From Hemibagrus wyckioides (taxonomy: Eukaryota > Chordata > Actinopteri > Siluriformes > Bagridae), in the NCBI RefSeq assembly GCF_019097595.1, contig NC_080726.1, forward strand, positions 19,197,705-19,261,704: a stretch of DNA of 64,000 nucleotides. Direction: 5' to 3'. The position numbers and the translations under genes were made by a program. The notes beneath the pieces are model-generated. The model was not told the DNA's origin and did no database searches. It worked only from the letters and a program-made list of their open reading frames with translations. This document shows positions 34,346-47,224 of the stretch, one piece after another. Positions within the stretch are counted from its first letter, which is position 1. The number at the start of each line of letters is the position of its first letter.

Positions 34346-34351
34346 TTTATT
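34346..34351 (-). terminator. lsamp candidate poly(A) signal
   Basis: TTTATT on the + strand, i.e. AATAAA in the direction of lsamp. It is the most distal good candidate before the gap43 side. A nearer one is at 34694-34699. Confidence 0.4.
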
Positions 34352-34946
34352 TCGCTTCTGAACGTTTCATCGGTACTTTACAGTACGTACGATTTTTAAG
34401 AAATTGATTGCAGTAACCTTAGAACAAAACAAAGCTGTTACAAAATGTTGGTTGCGATGAAATGAGGGTGTACAATTCACAGATACATATGGAACGAACC
34501 GAAAAAAAAAAACATACAGAAAAACAAAATAACGTGGTGCGAAAGGCTAAGACATGAGGCAGCTGTTTGCTAGCAGGAACCTGGTAGCTTGTGTAAGTGC
34601 ATTCACGTGAAACTCAAACATATACACACACTTTTACACGTCAGCATTCAACAGGTGGGACGCAAAAAAAAGTTATTTTAGAGTAGGAGGACTTTTATTA
34701 AAGATATATGATCGAATTATTCGGATAAAGCTTTGAATATTTGGGGAAGATTAAGCCTAAAGGGAATCACTAGCCCTTCATAATTAGCTTTGCCTACTCT
34801 AAACTGCGAAGTTGTTTAATCACACCAACCGTTCGATGGCTGTATCCCAAATGCTAGAATTGTTTTAACATGCTAATAGTAGTAACTAGATAATCGTCAG
34901 TTAGCTTAACAACAATCACTTAAAGAAACAACCTCTAATTATAGAT

Positions 34947-35042
34947 AGATCCATCCATCCATCCATTCTTCTTTTGGACCGCTTCTTCCACAGGATCGTG
35001 CATGAGCCTATCCCAGAGTACTCCACTAAACCCCCTGGAGGC
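34947..35042 (-). repeat. decayed SINE/LINE 3' tail
   Basis: (ATCC)n followed by attcttcttttggaccgctt and gagcctatcccagagtactc. This resembles the common fish repeat tail with 'ataccgcttatcc ... cctatccca', here in reverse orientation. Confidence 0.6.
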
Positions 35043-35888
35043 TTAGCGTGCTAAAAAATACCACCTTTGAACCATTTTAATGCATTATGGGTAATTATAA
35101 AAAAATACTGACCAAGTATTGTTTCTGATTTTGGAGCTAACTAGCTGTGAATTCTAGCATTTGGGAGAGAGACATGCTCGTATTAACAGAGCATCGGCCC
35201 AGCTCATTGGCAGATAGCGCTGTCAGTCACAATGTGGGTGGGGCTTGTAGTGTAAGCACATCAGAGCAACTTAAGTTAAGGAGGCAAAAACATTACAACG
35301 ATGTATTTAAACAAAAATGCCAAACGTAGCCTAGTTAACATAAACAGTAAGTGAAATTAAAAAGAATTATAAACGCTATATAATTCACCGTGAACAGCAC
35401 ATTAGCTTCCTCTTACTTTTTTCTTTTTTTTGGCAACAAGCGCATAGCTTTTCTCAATTTTTTTCTTTTTTTTTTTTTTAACACTGGAATCATTACTTTC
35501 TATATAAAAACAGAACATATGAAGATCAGCGCAAAAGGTACAGTTGCTCAAATTTTCATCAGAGAGGTTACAGTATCGCGTTTTTTAAATTTTTTTTTCC
35601 ATATTTAAAATCTTTTTGTCTCCTAATCAGTTGTACTTACAGGGTGCACCGAGATGCATCGCTACAAGTTAATCCTCGACAAATCCACTAGCCTATTAAG
35701 AAACATAGACATAATATATTAATATTATTTTTTATATTTATATTTATATATAAGGACAATGGATTCAAGTACATATATACAACGTTAATTGAAATCATGA
35801 AAAAAAAACAAAAAAAAAAACCCAAGAACATCAGCTTTGTAAGCTTACGTTTGAAAAATTCACAAAAAGAAAGGAAAATTATTTTAAG

Positions 35889-35889
<1 letters not shown>

Positions 35890-35931
<42 letters not shown>
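35890..35931. repeat. (AAT)n microsatellite
   Basis: About 14 AAT units within the inferred lsamp 3' UTR. Confidence 0.95.
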
Positions 35932-37313
35932 GCAGAGCATTCATTGGTGTCGTACATTTCAGTCCAAAAAAGTCACACACAGATTAGCAGTATGGTACAT
36001 TTTCCACAAATGGATACGGAAGGTGACAATTACCCCCCACCCCCCCAAAAATGGGTTAAAATAATGGTTTGATGACCAGGACGATAAGCTTTCAGTAAAG
36101 TGGCACCCAACATGTCACAACTTGTGGAGTAAAACAACCACCAAAAAAATAAAATAAAATAAAAAAAATCACAATAATCATCTCTCGGCACATGCCCTCA
36201 TTTTTTGATTCAGTTGTTCAAGTAGTGCAACAAGAGATTCCCTTTTCATTCAAACTCTTAGCTGTGGAAATTCTAGCAAGAGCCGTTTCATATGAAAATT
36301 AGACCTCTGGCTTAGACCTCTGGCTTGCTAGCCGCTGATCTTGACCGCTTCTTGTGACACTTGCACAATCTTTGAATTCAGGAATTTGTAGTCGTGAGAA
36401 TGTGTCGCTCTCACAATCCCAATCCATTTCAAATTCAACTGCTTCGATTCCACAGCAGCGTGCTAATCCACCTCACTATCTTTGCGTTTGCTAACAGGAA
36501 GTGAGGCATCACTACGTTTACTGTATTGTGTATTTCAAAAGCTTTTTCACTGACCTGTTGTATGCAAAGATTCCTGGCTGGTTGATTAGATTTTTGCCAC
36601 AAGTTTTAGTTTAGAGTTAGAAACCTTTCAGTGCTTTAGCATCAGGCATTATGTATACATATCTGCTAGCTGGTTAGCCCAAACTGAATGAGCTGCTTAT
36701 AAAGGTCAGGAGAGGTTGAAGTGCTTTTTATATATTTAGCAAAGATTGAAAAGGTTCAGAAAGTTACTGACTGGCTACTTTCCCAGACAATGATGCTAAG
36801 CACTAATGGCTAAGTCGTCTAGATGTAGCTTCATTTCCTTTTTCTAATGCTAGACGGTTCGTGGTACACATTCGACATGTGCTGAAGGGAATTTGTGGTT
36901 AAATGTATTCAAATTTGTGTTACTTTAACCAAATTGGTCGATTTCATTGCAGTTAGCATTATGTAGCTCTTGCTAGATTTAGAGAATGTGACAATCAAAA
37001 CCAAGGAAAATAACAAGTAAATGATAACATTTTAGCTTAGAAAGAGCATCTTGCTGCTTCCTTTCAGGTCTGGTAAATCCTCATTTTTGAAAAAAATTCA
37101 ACACTAAAGCACACGACTAGCCCGTGCTGTTCAACTTTTGTAATTGGAAGTGTACCTAGTTTTGCGTGCAACGAGGCACGGTTTATGCTGAATGGAAATG
37201 CAAACAGTCTGACGGAAAGAGGAAAAGGGTGGGAGTTAGAGAGTGAGAGGAGGAATGAAGAAGAGAGAGAGAGAGATAAGGAGCGTGGTGGTGAAGAAGT
37301 TCAGCGCTGAGCA

Positions 37314-37414
37314 TTAACACTTGAGTAGAGGCAAGAGGAGAGGAAGGAGGAGGAGGAGCCACTCTGACAGACACACAGAGGCGGAGCCATTGATGTCCCT
37401 CCCGGTTCCAGGTC
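37314..37414 (-). CDS. lsamp: lsamp last coding exon (GPI-anchor signal)
   Basis: Follows a long T-rich tract and GAG acceptor. It completes an Arg codon, then encodes [18 protein letters not shown], a Leu/Pro-rich hydrophobic stretch, KC and TAA (37316-37314). A cleavable hydrophobic C-terminus after small residues (NGSAS) is the layout of a GPI attachment signal. Mammalian LSAMP ends with the same GINGS-hydrophobic-KC plan. Confidence 0.95.
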
Positions 37415-37720
37415 CTCAAAAAAAATAAAAATAAAATAAAGTTAAGGAGTGTGAGATGCTCAATAGCTAAATGTTGCAAATTCTAATGAAATATAATAGT
37501 AGGCAGACACCTCCAAAATTATCACCACCCTTAATTGTAATAATTGTTAATTGTAAAAAAAAAAAAAAGACAAGTAAGATTTTTAAGTTTTATCTTATAC
37601 TATTTAAAGCATTCCAATAAAAACGATAAGCCATGGTCATGCCATTAATTGATACACAGTGCCATCTGCTGGATGTAGTGAGAAATGCGTTCTGAGAACT
37701 GTATGACCTTTAATTGCAGC

Positions 37721-37802
<82 letters not shown>

Positions 37803-39396
37803 AATAAAGTGCCTTTCTGAAACATGAGCATGTTTTACAAATACAAAAACAACAAATAATGACAAAACTGTGTAAAGAATGACATCTGGTGACCATAATC
37901 TGAACTGCAGCCTGAAAGAAATCCTTAAGATACTTTTGATTATTTTTGATTATTTGTTGCTGGTATGAAATCCAAATTTTCTGAGCTGTTATAATCATGA
38001 GTACATTATTACAATTAAAAAAAAAAACTTAGAAAGCAGTAACCAAAACCGTTTTATACAGAAACGTTGTTTACAATACAACCCCAAAAGAAAAAACAAA
38101 TCATGCTTGTATGTATGTAACAAAAATATAATAACCACACGGGGTACACATTCATTAGTGGGATTAGTCTTTCTATGACAAGCATATTTATTAGTGGGAT
38201 TAGTCTCTGCATGCTAGTACAATTGCTAATAGGATTACTGTCTTTGTGATAAATAAATTTTGGAGTGGGTTTAAATTGTGTAGGCTAAAAGATTACAAAG
38301 ACTTTTACAAAGGAGTAGTCCTTGCATGCTGTACAAATACTCTGCATGCAAAAATAATCTAGTGGAATTAGTCCATATATGATGAGGAAATTTACTAGTG
38401 GAATTAGTTATTGCATGCTGTACAAATGTATTTGTGGTGTTAGTTCTTCAACTACATTATGCTATTGGGATTAGTCCTGCTGTGGTAAGGAATTAGTGTG
38501 TGTTGATCATGCAGCACTTAAGACTACTAACCCCTCACCCCCATATATCCCACAGGGATTAGTAATTTACTTGTTGGAACAGTCTCTGTAAGAAACAAAT
38601 TCATTAATAGGAATGTCTGTGCATGCTAAAAGCGGGATTAGTCCATGCATGCTAGAGAGATTAGTAGGATTAGATTTTGTATGCTAAACAAATGTATTAG
38701 TGAAGAAGTAGTGTTACTATTAGTACACACTAAGTAACTTTACTGTAATTACTTTCTGCATGCTAAGTGCATTTACATGTGGTATTAGTTTTTGTACGCT
38801 AAACAAATTTGTTAATTACATTAGCAAGCGTATTTACAATGTTAACAAAATTTACCGCACCTTTTAAAATATTTATATTTTATTAACAGCCATTAACCAA
38901 AGCCTGCTTTTAAACCTTAGCCTAATGCGTGTGTGTGTGTGAACTCACTGTAGAGAAACACAGTAGCATTGTGTGTGCCCAGCCGGTTGGTGGCCACGCA
39001 GGTGTAGTTTCCGTAATCATCATCCGTGACGTTGGCCACAATGAGCTCAGTGCGAGCGCCAACGATGTGAATACTAATCCCCTGCATGTTCGACAGCCTG
39101 GAGCAAGAAAGAGAGAGAGAGAGAGATTTATAATTAAATGAATCTGCACTACACAGCACAGAATAGCATTAGAAGATATAAAGATGTCAGTAATAGACAG
39201 GAAAATGCATGTAATTAAAACCCTCACTATATTTACAGCCTTAAAGAAAGTAAGAGCTTTATCAGCGCTCTGCTATCAATAGATCATTTAGCCCAATTTA
39301 AAAATACTCAACACACGGGCTGCAGCATCAGCATGCGAGCAGGAATTCTAATGATAGTTCCTCTATGCTAAGTGCCTTGGGTCAGTGTATTTATTA

Positions 39397-39437
<41 letters not shown>

Positions 39438-41578
39438 CACACATACACATATATACATATATATCTATGAATTAGAGCAGAAACTGTGAGCCAGGCCAAA
39501 ACTGGGACGTCTGCTTTCACATGCACATGAATTTAATATAGAGTTGGCCTGCCCTTTGCAGCTATAACAGCTTCAACTCTTCAGGGAAGGCTTTCCACAA
39601 GGTTTAGGAGTAAGTTTATGGGAATTTTTGACCATTTCTCTAGAAGCGCATCTGTGAAACACTGATGCTGGAGGAGAACGTCTGGCTCACAGTCTCCGCT
39701 CTAATTCATCCCAAAGGTGTTCTGTCAGGTTGAGGTCAGGACTCTGTGCAGGCCAGTCAAGTTCCTTCACACCAAACTCGCTCATCCATGTCTTTATGGA
39801 CCTTGCTTTGTGCACTGGTGCGCAGTCATGTTGGAACAAGAGGGGGTCATCCCCAAACTGTTCCCACAAAGTTGGGAGCATGAAATTGTCCAAAATGTCT
39901 TGGTACGCTGAAGCGTTAAGAGTTCCTTTCACGAACTAAGAGGCCGAGCCCAACCCCTGAAAAAGAACACCTGAATTTACGTGTCCCAAAACTTTTGGCA
40001 ATATAGTGTATATCTAGTATATGCAGGATAATCTCTGCATGTTTTATACATTTATTCATGGCATTAATTTAATTACACAATATAAGATTAGTCTCTGCAA
40101 GTTAAAAAACACATTAGCGGGATTAGTCTGCACATAATAAGCAGATGTAATAGTGGGATTGGACTTCACCTGTTAAGGCAGTTCACTAGTGGGATTAGTG
40201 CCTCTATGCTAAGCAAATGTAGCAGTTTAATTAATCTCTGTGCACGAAAAAATTGGTAATTAAATTTAACAGCATAATTAGGTGCAATAGGTGTAAATAC
40301 AAGCAAAGATTGTACCTCTTGTCGTCTCTGTACCACTCAAACTCCGGTTTGGGCACCGCCGTGGTGTCGCACTGCAGAACTCCCGGACGTCCCACCGGCG
40401 TCTCCGAGCTCTTAGCCCCTTTAATAAAAGGCGGATCTATACGGAGAGAGAGAGACAGAGTTACAACCAAAACATAATCTTCATCTCCCACACAACAGAA
40501 AAGTTCAGGCTAAATTTGGCAGAGATAAAAGAAAATGAAGAGCTGAGGCGAGACACACTGCAAGCATTTCTGGTATAATATATTCCACTCAGTCACAGTC
40601 TGAGAGATGGTAAATAATCACACAGCGTGTGGCTCCAGCGTGGTTACAGATAATGATCCGTGTATTATATTACTTTATTTATCCTCCTCGGTGCTGAGAC
40701 AGGAAGCTTCGCTGCTGCGTATTACACAGTGCAGGAGGCTGAGTGTGTGGAAGGAGTCTCCACTGTCACGACTGTCTTATTCCTGATATATTAGACACAG
40801 TCTTGAGATTTTCACTGGCTTAGATATGAATTTTTTTCCTCTTTCTTTTAGAATGCTGTTCATTATGTAAATCATCACATTGCTCTTTCTCTTTTTTGAA
40901 ATTCTATTTTATTTCTTTTAATTAATATATCTGAACAGTCCTAGTGTATGATTATACTTTTATAATTTACTAAGTCCATGGCTTGATTTGTTGCAAATAA
41001 ATCAATTAAAAAAGGAGACAACCAAATCTAGCAGCCTGTACACACACACACACACAAAATAAAGAATAAATAAATAAAGAAATTGTACAATACACTAAAA
41101 AACCTGGTCTGTGGCATTGCGAACCCTATTCTTCCTGAACAGCAGGTACGATTGATTGGCACGGACAGGCTTTCAGGCATGTTTTGTTATATGCCACTCG
41201 GGTGCAAAGGAAAGTCGTGAGGAATGAGCCGCAGACGGCAGCAGGGCTAAAGAGACAGCGCTGGAGGGGGGGCTGAAATGAACCACCAGTCGACCCCGTG
41301 CAGACAAAAAGGTCAGTTTTGGAATATCAGCCCTGACGTTTGGAGCAAATATCAGCAGGAAACAGAAAAAATGAGACGGCTGCACGTTTTTCTTTTATGC
41401 TAGTTATAATTTTTTTTTTTAAAACATGCTGATTTCTAATTTATGTCTGAAGTATGGAGATAATGATATCACCTCGGGCTAAATATCAATCATTAATACC
41501 CGCATGCAATATTAGCAGGCCATAGAGGATTATTATATATTTATGGTAATGTATTAACATGTCATTAAGGGTGTTTGT

Positions 41579-41609
<31 letters not shown>

Positions 41610-44103
41610 GTTGATTGTTGTGGTGGAGCTGTAGAGACGTAGAGAAAATATTCTTTGGGTGAATTAGGATGTAATTTGGTTTTTGGTGGATGGTATTGCC
41701 ACTGAGGAAGATGTTCACAAATAAGATCTCTACAGCTACTGTTTTAGAAAATTCTGAAAGATAAATAATAACTGATTTTGATTTCCAGTCATACGAAGCA
41801 ATAGCTCCTTTTTTATTATTTAAAAGCTAATATCAAGATTAGGTTTTATATTTGTTTATCTGCTCTTATAGAAACTAGCTATACATGTAACAAACACTAG
41901 CTAGCTAGCAAGAGTTGTATTGCTATAATGCTAACACAGCCTTAAAAGCCTACTTAAGCCTAGCTAATCTCAGATGCTAGCAAGTGACTAGAAGGACTGT
42001 TGTTGTTGTTTTGGCACAGGTTTTATACCAAATGCCCTTCCTGACTCAAGCCTCCCATTTTATCCGGACTTGGGTCAGGCACTGAGAGTTAACTCTTCAG
42101 TGGCTGGGTTAGATCACTCCTGAGAATCAAACCCGGGCCATGGCAATGAAAGCATGAGATCCTGCCATTGGACCACCAGGAGGCTAAGTGACTAGAAGGA
42201 CTATTAATAAATAAATTAAAAAAAATCCTAAAATGCTAGTAAAAAAAAAATAGAAAGGAAAAAAAAAATTCAGATTTCTTAATATTCTTATAATCAAATA
42301 AAAAATATTGAAAGTCATTTAATTGCACTTGGGTACTTACAGTTCACGATCACGTTGACGTACTTGACATCGGGTGTAGCGACATCGTTGCTAGCCTTGC
42401 ACTCGTAGCGTCCAGCCTGAGTGCGCATGATCCCAGAAATTTCTAGATACTCGCCAACATCGAGGGTTTCAGCTGAAACAGAATCAAAATCATCATCATC
42501 ATCATCATCAGCATCATCACAATGAAACAGATGTTGCTATCAGGTATTGGTCTGATAACATGCTAATTTACTCATAGTTTTAAAAAACATGCTCTTATAC
42601 CAACCATCCAATACAAAGTGATATAATGCTCATACAGTATCAAATAATACCAAATGATCTATGAAAATATCTAAACAGGGAACTTCAGCATCTTTGTACA
42701 AAACATGTGACCTAATAAAATATCTTAAAGCACGAGCAGCTCACTGGTAGAGGCAACACAACAACAACACAGCAAAAACAAACGCTGTGGTAAAAAAAAA
42801 AAAAGAAAGTGTCTAGACAACACAAGATGAGTGAAAATAACAATCCTTGACAACAAGGGTCTCAGACAAAATGGTGACAAAAACACTTTTACTTAGGGAT
42901 GTGCAGAAGCACTTTATGAAGTGAAACAAAAACTTGCTCTGGGTTTTGGTGCCCTACTGGATCCCAGCTTGCTAATGTAGCTAGCTAATACACGTCATTT
43001 AAAATCAGCTCGCTAAGCATCAATACATCGCTAGTAATGAATGAGTTTAACGCTGTTGATATTTAAAATCATCAGTCAGACTGAAAAAACGATCCTGTTT
43101 TCTCAGATGGAAAAAAAAGTTAGTTAGCTTCTGTAGCTAGATAACTAGCGTTCAGTAAGGTTATAGTATCCTTAAACTGCTAAAATGGAAACTAGATGTT
43201 TTAGTTAGCTTTTGTAGCAAGAAATCAAGCAAGCAATCTAACTAGTGTTCACTGAGGTTAGAGTTAGCATTAGGGATCTTTTCCATCTTGGCTGGTGACT
43301 ATAAAATTAACTTATAAGGGTGAAGATATTGTTTGTTATTATTAGATGATCAGGTTTTTGCTCCTCTTGGGCTGCCATGATTACTTTTAGCTAGCGAACA
43401 TCGCGCTAATCGAGTTATTAACGAGCTAATGAGTTTGCAGCTCCGATTTGAAGCCACGCTAGACTTTTGAAGATAACGCCGCTGTGTTAGCTAATAAGCT
43501 GACACAAATAAAAGCCTTTATCAGGAACTTTTTATGAGGTTTCTAAAATGTTCTGGTGGAACGAGGCCAAAGAGCAGGTACGAGCTGATAATTAGGCTTC
43601 TAAAGAACACGCTTGCCAAAATCTAACGAGAGACGTGCTCGACCCTGAGAGGTCTCATACACACTTCCAAAGAGAGTGAGAGGAGTGTGCGTGTGTGTGT
43701 AGGACGACCTGGCAAATCTGAAAGCGTCTTCAGTGGCTCTTCCTGCCCTCGCTAGTCTGCGTAGGTGTGTGATGGTTTGTCTTAATTAGCATGCCTCGTT
43801 ATGGAACCCTCATTCCATCTAGCTAACCAAAGGCACTGTGGGTAACCGGAGGTGGATGCTGACTGCTGAGTGAGGTGTTTAGGGAGGATTTTGTAGATTA
43901 TATATTAAGTCATAAAAAGAGAAGCTTAATTGTACATGTTTACATGTAAAACATTTACTGGATTACACTTATTTTAAAAAATATAACCCCTTTTTTGGTG
44001 AAGAAGGTGATATTTTAACACTATGTTTAAATCTTTTGAAAATATTGTTTTGGCCAAATCACCCATGTTTAAATATGTAAAATGATATAATTCATTTTGC
44101 ATT

Positions 44104-44149
<46 letters not shown>

Positions 44150-44165
44150 GGAGCTAGGGAGAAGG

Positions 44166-44213
<48 letters not shown>

Positions 44214-44218
44214 CAGGA

Positions 44219-44259
<41 letters not shown>

Positions 44260-44264
44260 CAGGA

Positions 44265-44305
<41 letters not shown>

Positions 44306-44322
44306 CAGGAGAGAGTGAGAGA

Positions 44323-44359
<37 letters not shown>

Positions 44360-44422
44360 CAGGAGAGAGTGAGAGAGTGTGAGAGAGAGAGAGAGAGAGA
44401 GGGAGCAGGAGAGAGTGAGAGA

Positions 44423-44457
<35 letters not shown>

Positions 44458-44497
44458 CAGGAGAGAGCGAGAGAGAGAGAGAGAGGGAGCAGGAGAG

Positions 44498-44537
<40 letters not shown>

Positions 44538-46298
44538 CAGGAGAGAGCGAGAGAGAGAGAGAGAGAGAGAGAGAGTGAGAGAGAGATGCTGGTACTGTAT
44601 GATCCTAGGATCCCAGACGTGATAATCACGTTAATCACACGCATTAATCATGCACATTTCTCAATTTAACAGCAAATGCTTTGGCTGTCAGCCCATAAAC
44701 CACCACTCCATTTGGCACATCTTACTTCTTTTGCACCGTGATGAATAGTTCACAGTGATGACGATGGAAAAACGGGACGCTTTTTGGCAGGAATAACAAT
44801 GCAGAAGTCGGAATCAGTGAAACAGTCACTGAAAGAATTCGTTCTAACATTTTTTTTATTTTCATGTGCTGATGTAGTAAATCACATGCACAAGCTTCAT
44901 CGATACAAAACTGAGTTCATGAAATCCTGATGCCTTTAGCATTTTTATTTAAAAAATTGATATTGAAGTTTCTGTAAAGCTGCTTTGTGACGACGTCCGT
45001 TGTTAAAAGCAATATACAAATAATACAGGAGAATTAAATTGAATTGAAGTTGATGAATGAGTTCCTGATAAAGTGCTCGGTGAGTATATTTATTTTTTGT
45101 TGTGTGGACGGGCTTTTTAATATGGTCACAAACTTCCTGTGAAGAAACTTTTCTGCGATTTCGGATCTGGGATTTGTGCAAGGACAAAGAAAAGAAGAAG
45201 ATTTTAAAAGAACCTCATGCCTCCAGACCACCTTCATTCATCCTCTCCAACATGCTAACCGCTGACACCATTCCACTTTGTGACTAAACACATGCTCTTT
45301 TGTTCATGTTTGACATGTCTGGGACTTGTAAATATTTGTGAATATGTTAAAAGTTGATGTTATTTGTCCACTACAAGCTCCGCCCCCCCCCTTTTTTTAG
45401 TTATTTTTCGCAAAATGAATCGATTCAAACAAATTTATCATTAATTCTGATTTTTAAAAATTTTTTATTCTACTGTTTAATAATATTTAAATGAATTCAA
45501 AACATTCATTGTTATAGCACAGTGCTGCTCAAGTCTTATTAAAGCCATTAAGTGAAATCTCTGGATTCTGATTGGTCGGAAAAGTGCTGATTGATTTTCA
45601 GTTGCATTGTAATTCGTCCTGATATGTTATTGTTTCTATAGCAACAGCTCATTCATACTTTAAACCTTTTTAAAATTGTATAAATTGTGAAATTAACTAC
45701 TTATTATCATATTTAAAATAAATAAGCAAATGCATAATCCACACATACTTTAAGGATTTCTTCACATCAGCGCCAACATGCACACAATTTCAGAACGTAG
45801 TGGGAACACTATGTGAACTGACCACTTATCTGCGACAAGTGAATATTAAGTTTAATTAAAATATAATAGTATAAATAAAATCACATTGTTTATAAGAAAT
45901 GTAATATGTTTATGGAAACTCTATGTAACATGTTCTTTTAAATCTGACCTCTTTTGTTCCAATGTACTTTTAATTTCCATGAATGAGAGGAACAGACACA
46001 GTGAGAAAGACAAACTGAGGAACACAGAAAGAAATTGAGAGTGAGATAGACAAACAGAGACAGAGAGAGAAAAACAGAGACAACTGAGAGTTGGAGACAG
46101 ACAAACAGACACAGAGAGAAACAAAGAGAAACTAAGAGACAGAGAGAGAAATAGAGAGAGAGAAACTGAGAGACACCGAGAGAAATAGAGAGAGATAAAC
46201 TGAGAAACAGAGAGAGAGACAAACTGAGAGACACAGAGAGAAACTGAGAGACATAGAGAGAGAGAAACTGAGAGAGACAGAAAGTTAGAGACACAGAG

Positions 46299-46350
<52 letters not shown>

Positions 46351-46731
46351 TGAGAGACAGCGAGAAATAGAGAAGGGCAAACTGAAAGACAGAGAGAAAC
46401 TGGGAGACACAGAGATATATATAGAGAGACAAACTGAGAGACGCAGAGAGAAACTGAGAGAGAGACAAACTGAGAGACACAGAGAGAAACAGAGAGAAAG
46501 AGAGAGACAGAGAGACACAGAGGCAGAGTGACAGGTAGAGAGACACAGAGGCAGAGTGACAGGTAGAGAGACAGAGAAGAAGAGTGACAGGTAGAGAGAC
46601 AGAGAGAGACAGAGAAGGAGAGTGACGGGTAGAGAGACAGAGAGAGACAGACAGAGAGACAGACAGACAGCATGAAATGAAATGTAATGAAATGAACACA
46701 GAGTATTTTCTCTCTTATTATCCCACACATG

Positions 46732-46779
<48 letters not shown>

Positions 46780-47185
46780 TCTCTCTCTGTGTGTGTGTGA
46801 TTGTAGCTGCTCTGAATCACATCTCATATTCGTTTAACATCATGCTAATGCAGAGCGGGAGCACCATCACCGTGTGTGTGTGTGTGTGTGTGTGTGAAGT
46901 GAGGAGCGAGGGCTAATGTGGCGGAGCCAAGAGGGAGAAAATGGAGTGCCAAATTCATTTTCTTTTCAATCTCGGTAATCACCTCATATTGTCACGTACA
47001 GGAGAAAAGAATCTGCAAAGAGGAAAAGAATATGTGACACACATCTACACACACACACACACACACACTCTCACTGACTTGAATATTACCGAGGCAAATT
47101 AATCATAGTTAGAAATTTTTGCATCACAGAGACCAGCCGAATCTCAGAACTCATTGATTGGTCCTCAAAAAGAGCTAAAAACAAA

Positions 47186-47224
<39 letters not shown>

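Larger units (their letters stand above)
34325..37313 (-). other. lsamp 3' UTR (inferred extent)
   Basis: Sequence downstream of the lsamp stop codon. Two possible poly(A) signals on the - strand lie at 34694-34699 and 34346-34351. A long 3' UTR is usual for LSAMP. Within it are a short decayed SINE tail (34947-35042) and an (AAT)n run (35890-35931). The true end needs transcript data. Confidence 0.45.

Noticed and set aside
44069..46827. Several long Ser/Leu or Arg/Glu open frames on both strands
   Set aside because: Produced by (GA)n/(CT)n repeats that are open in most frames.
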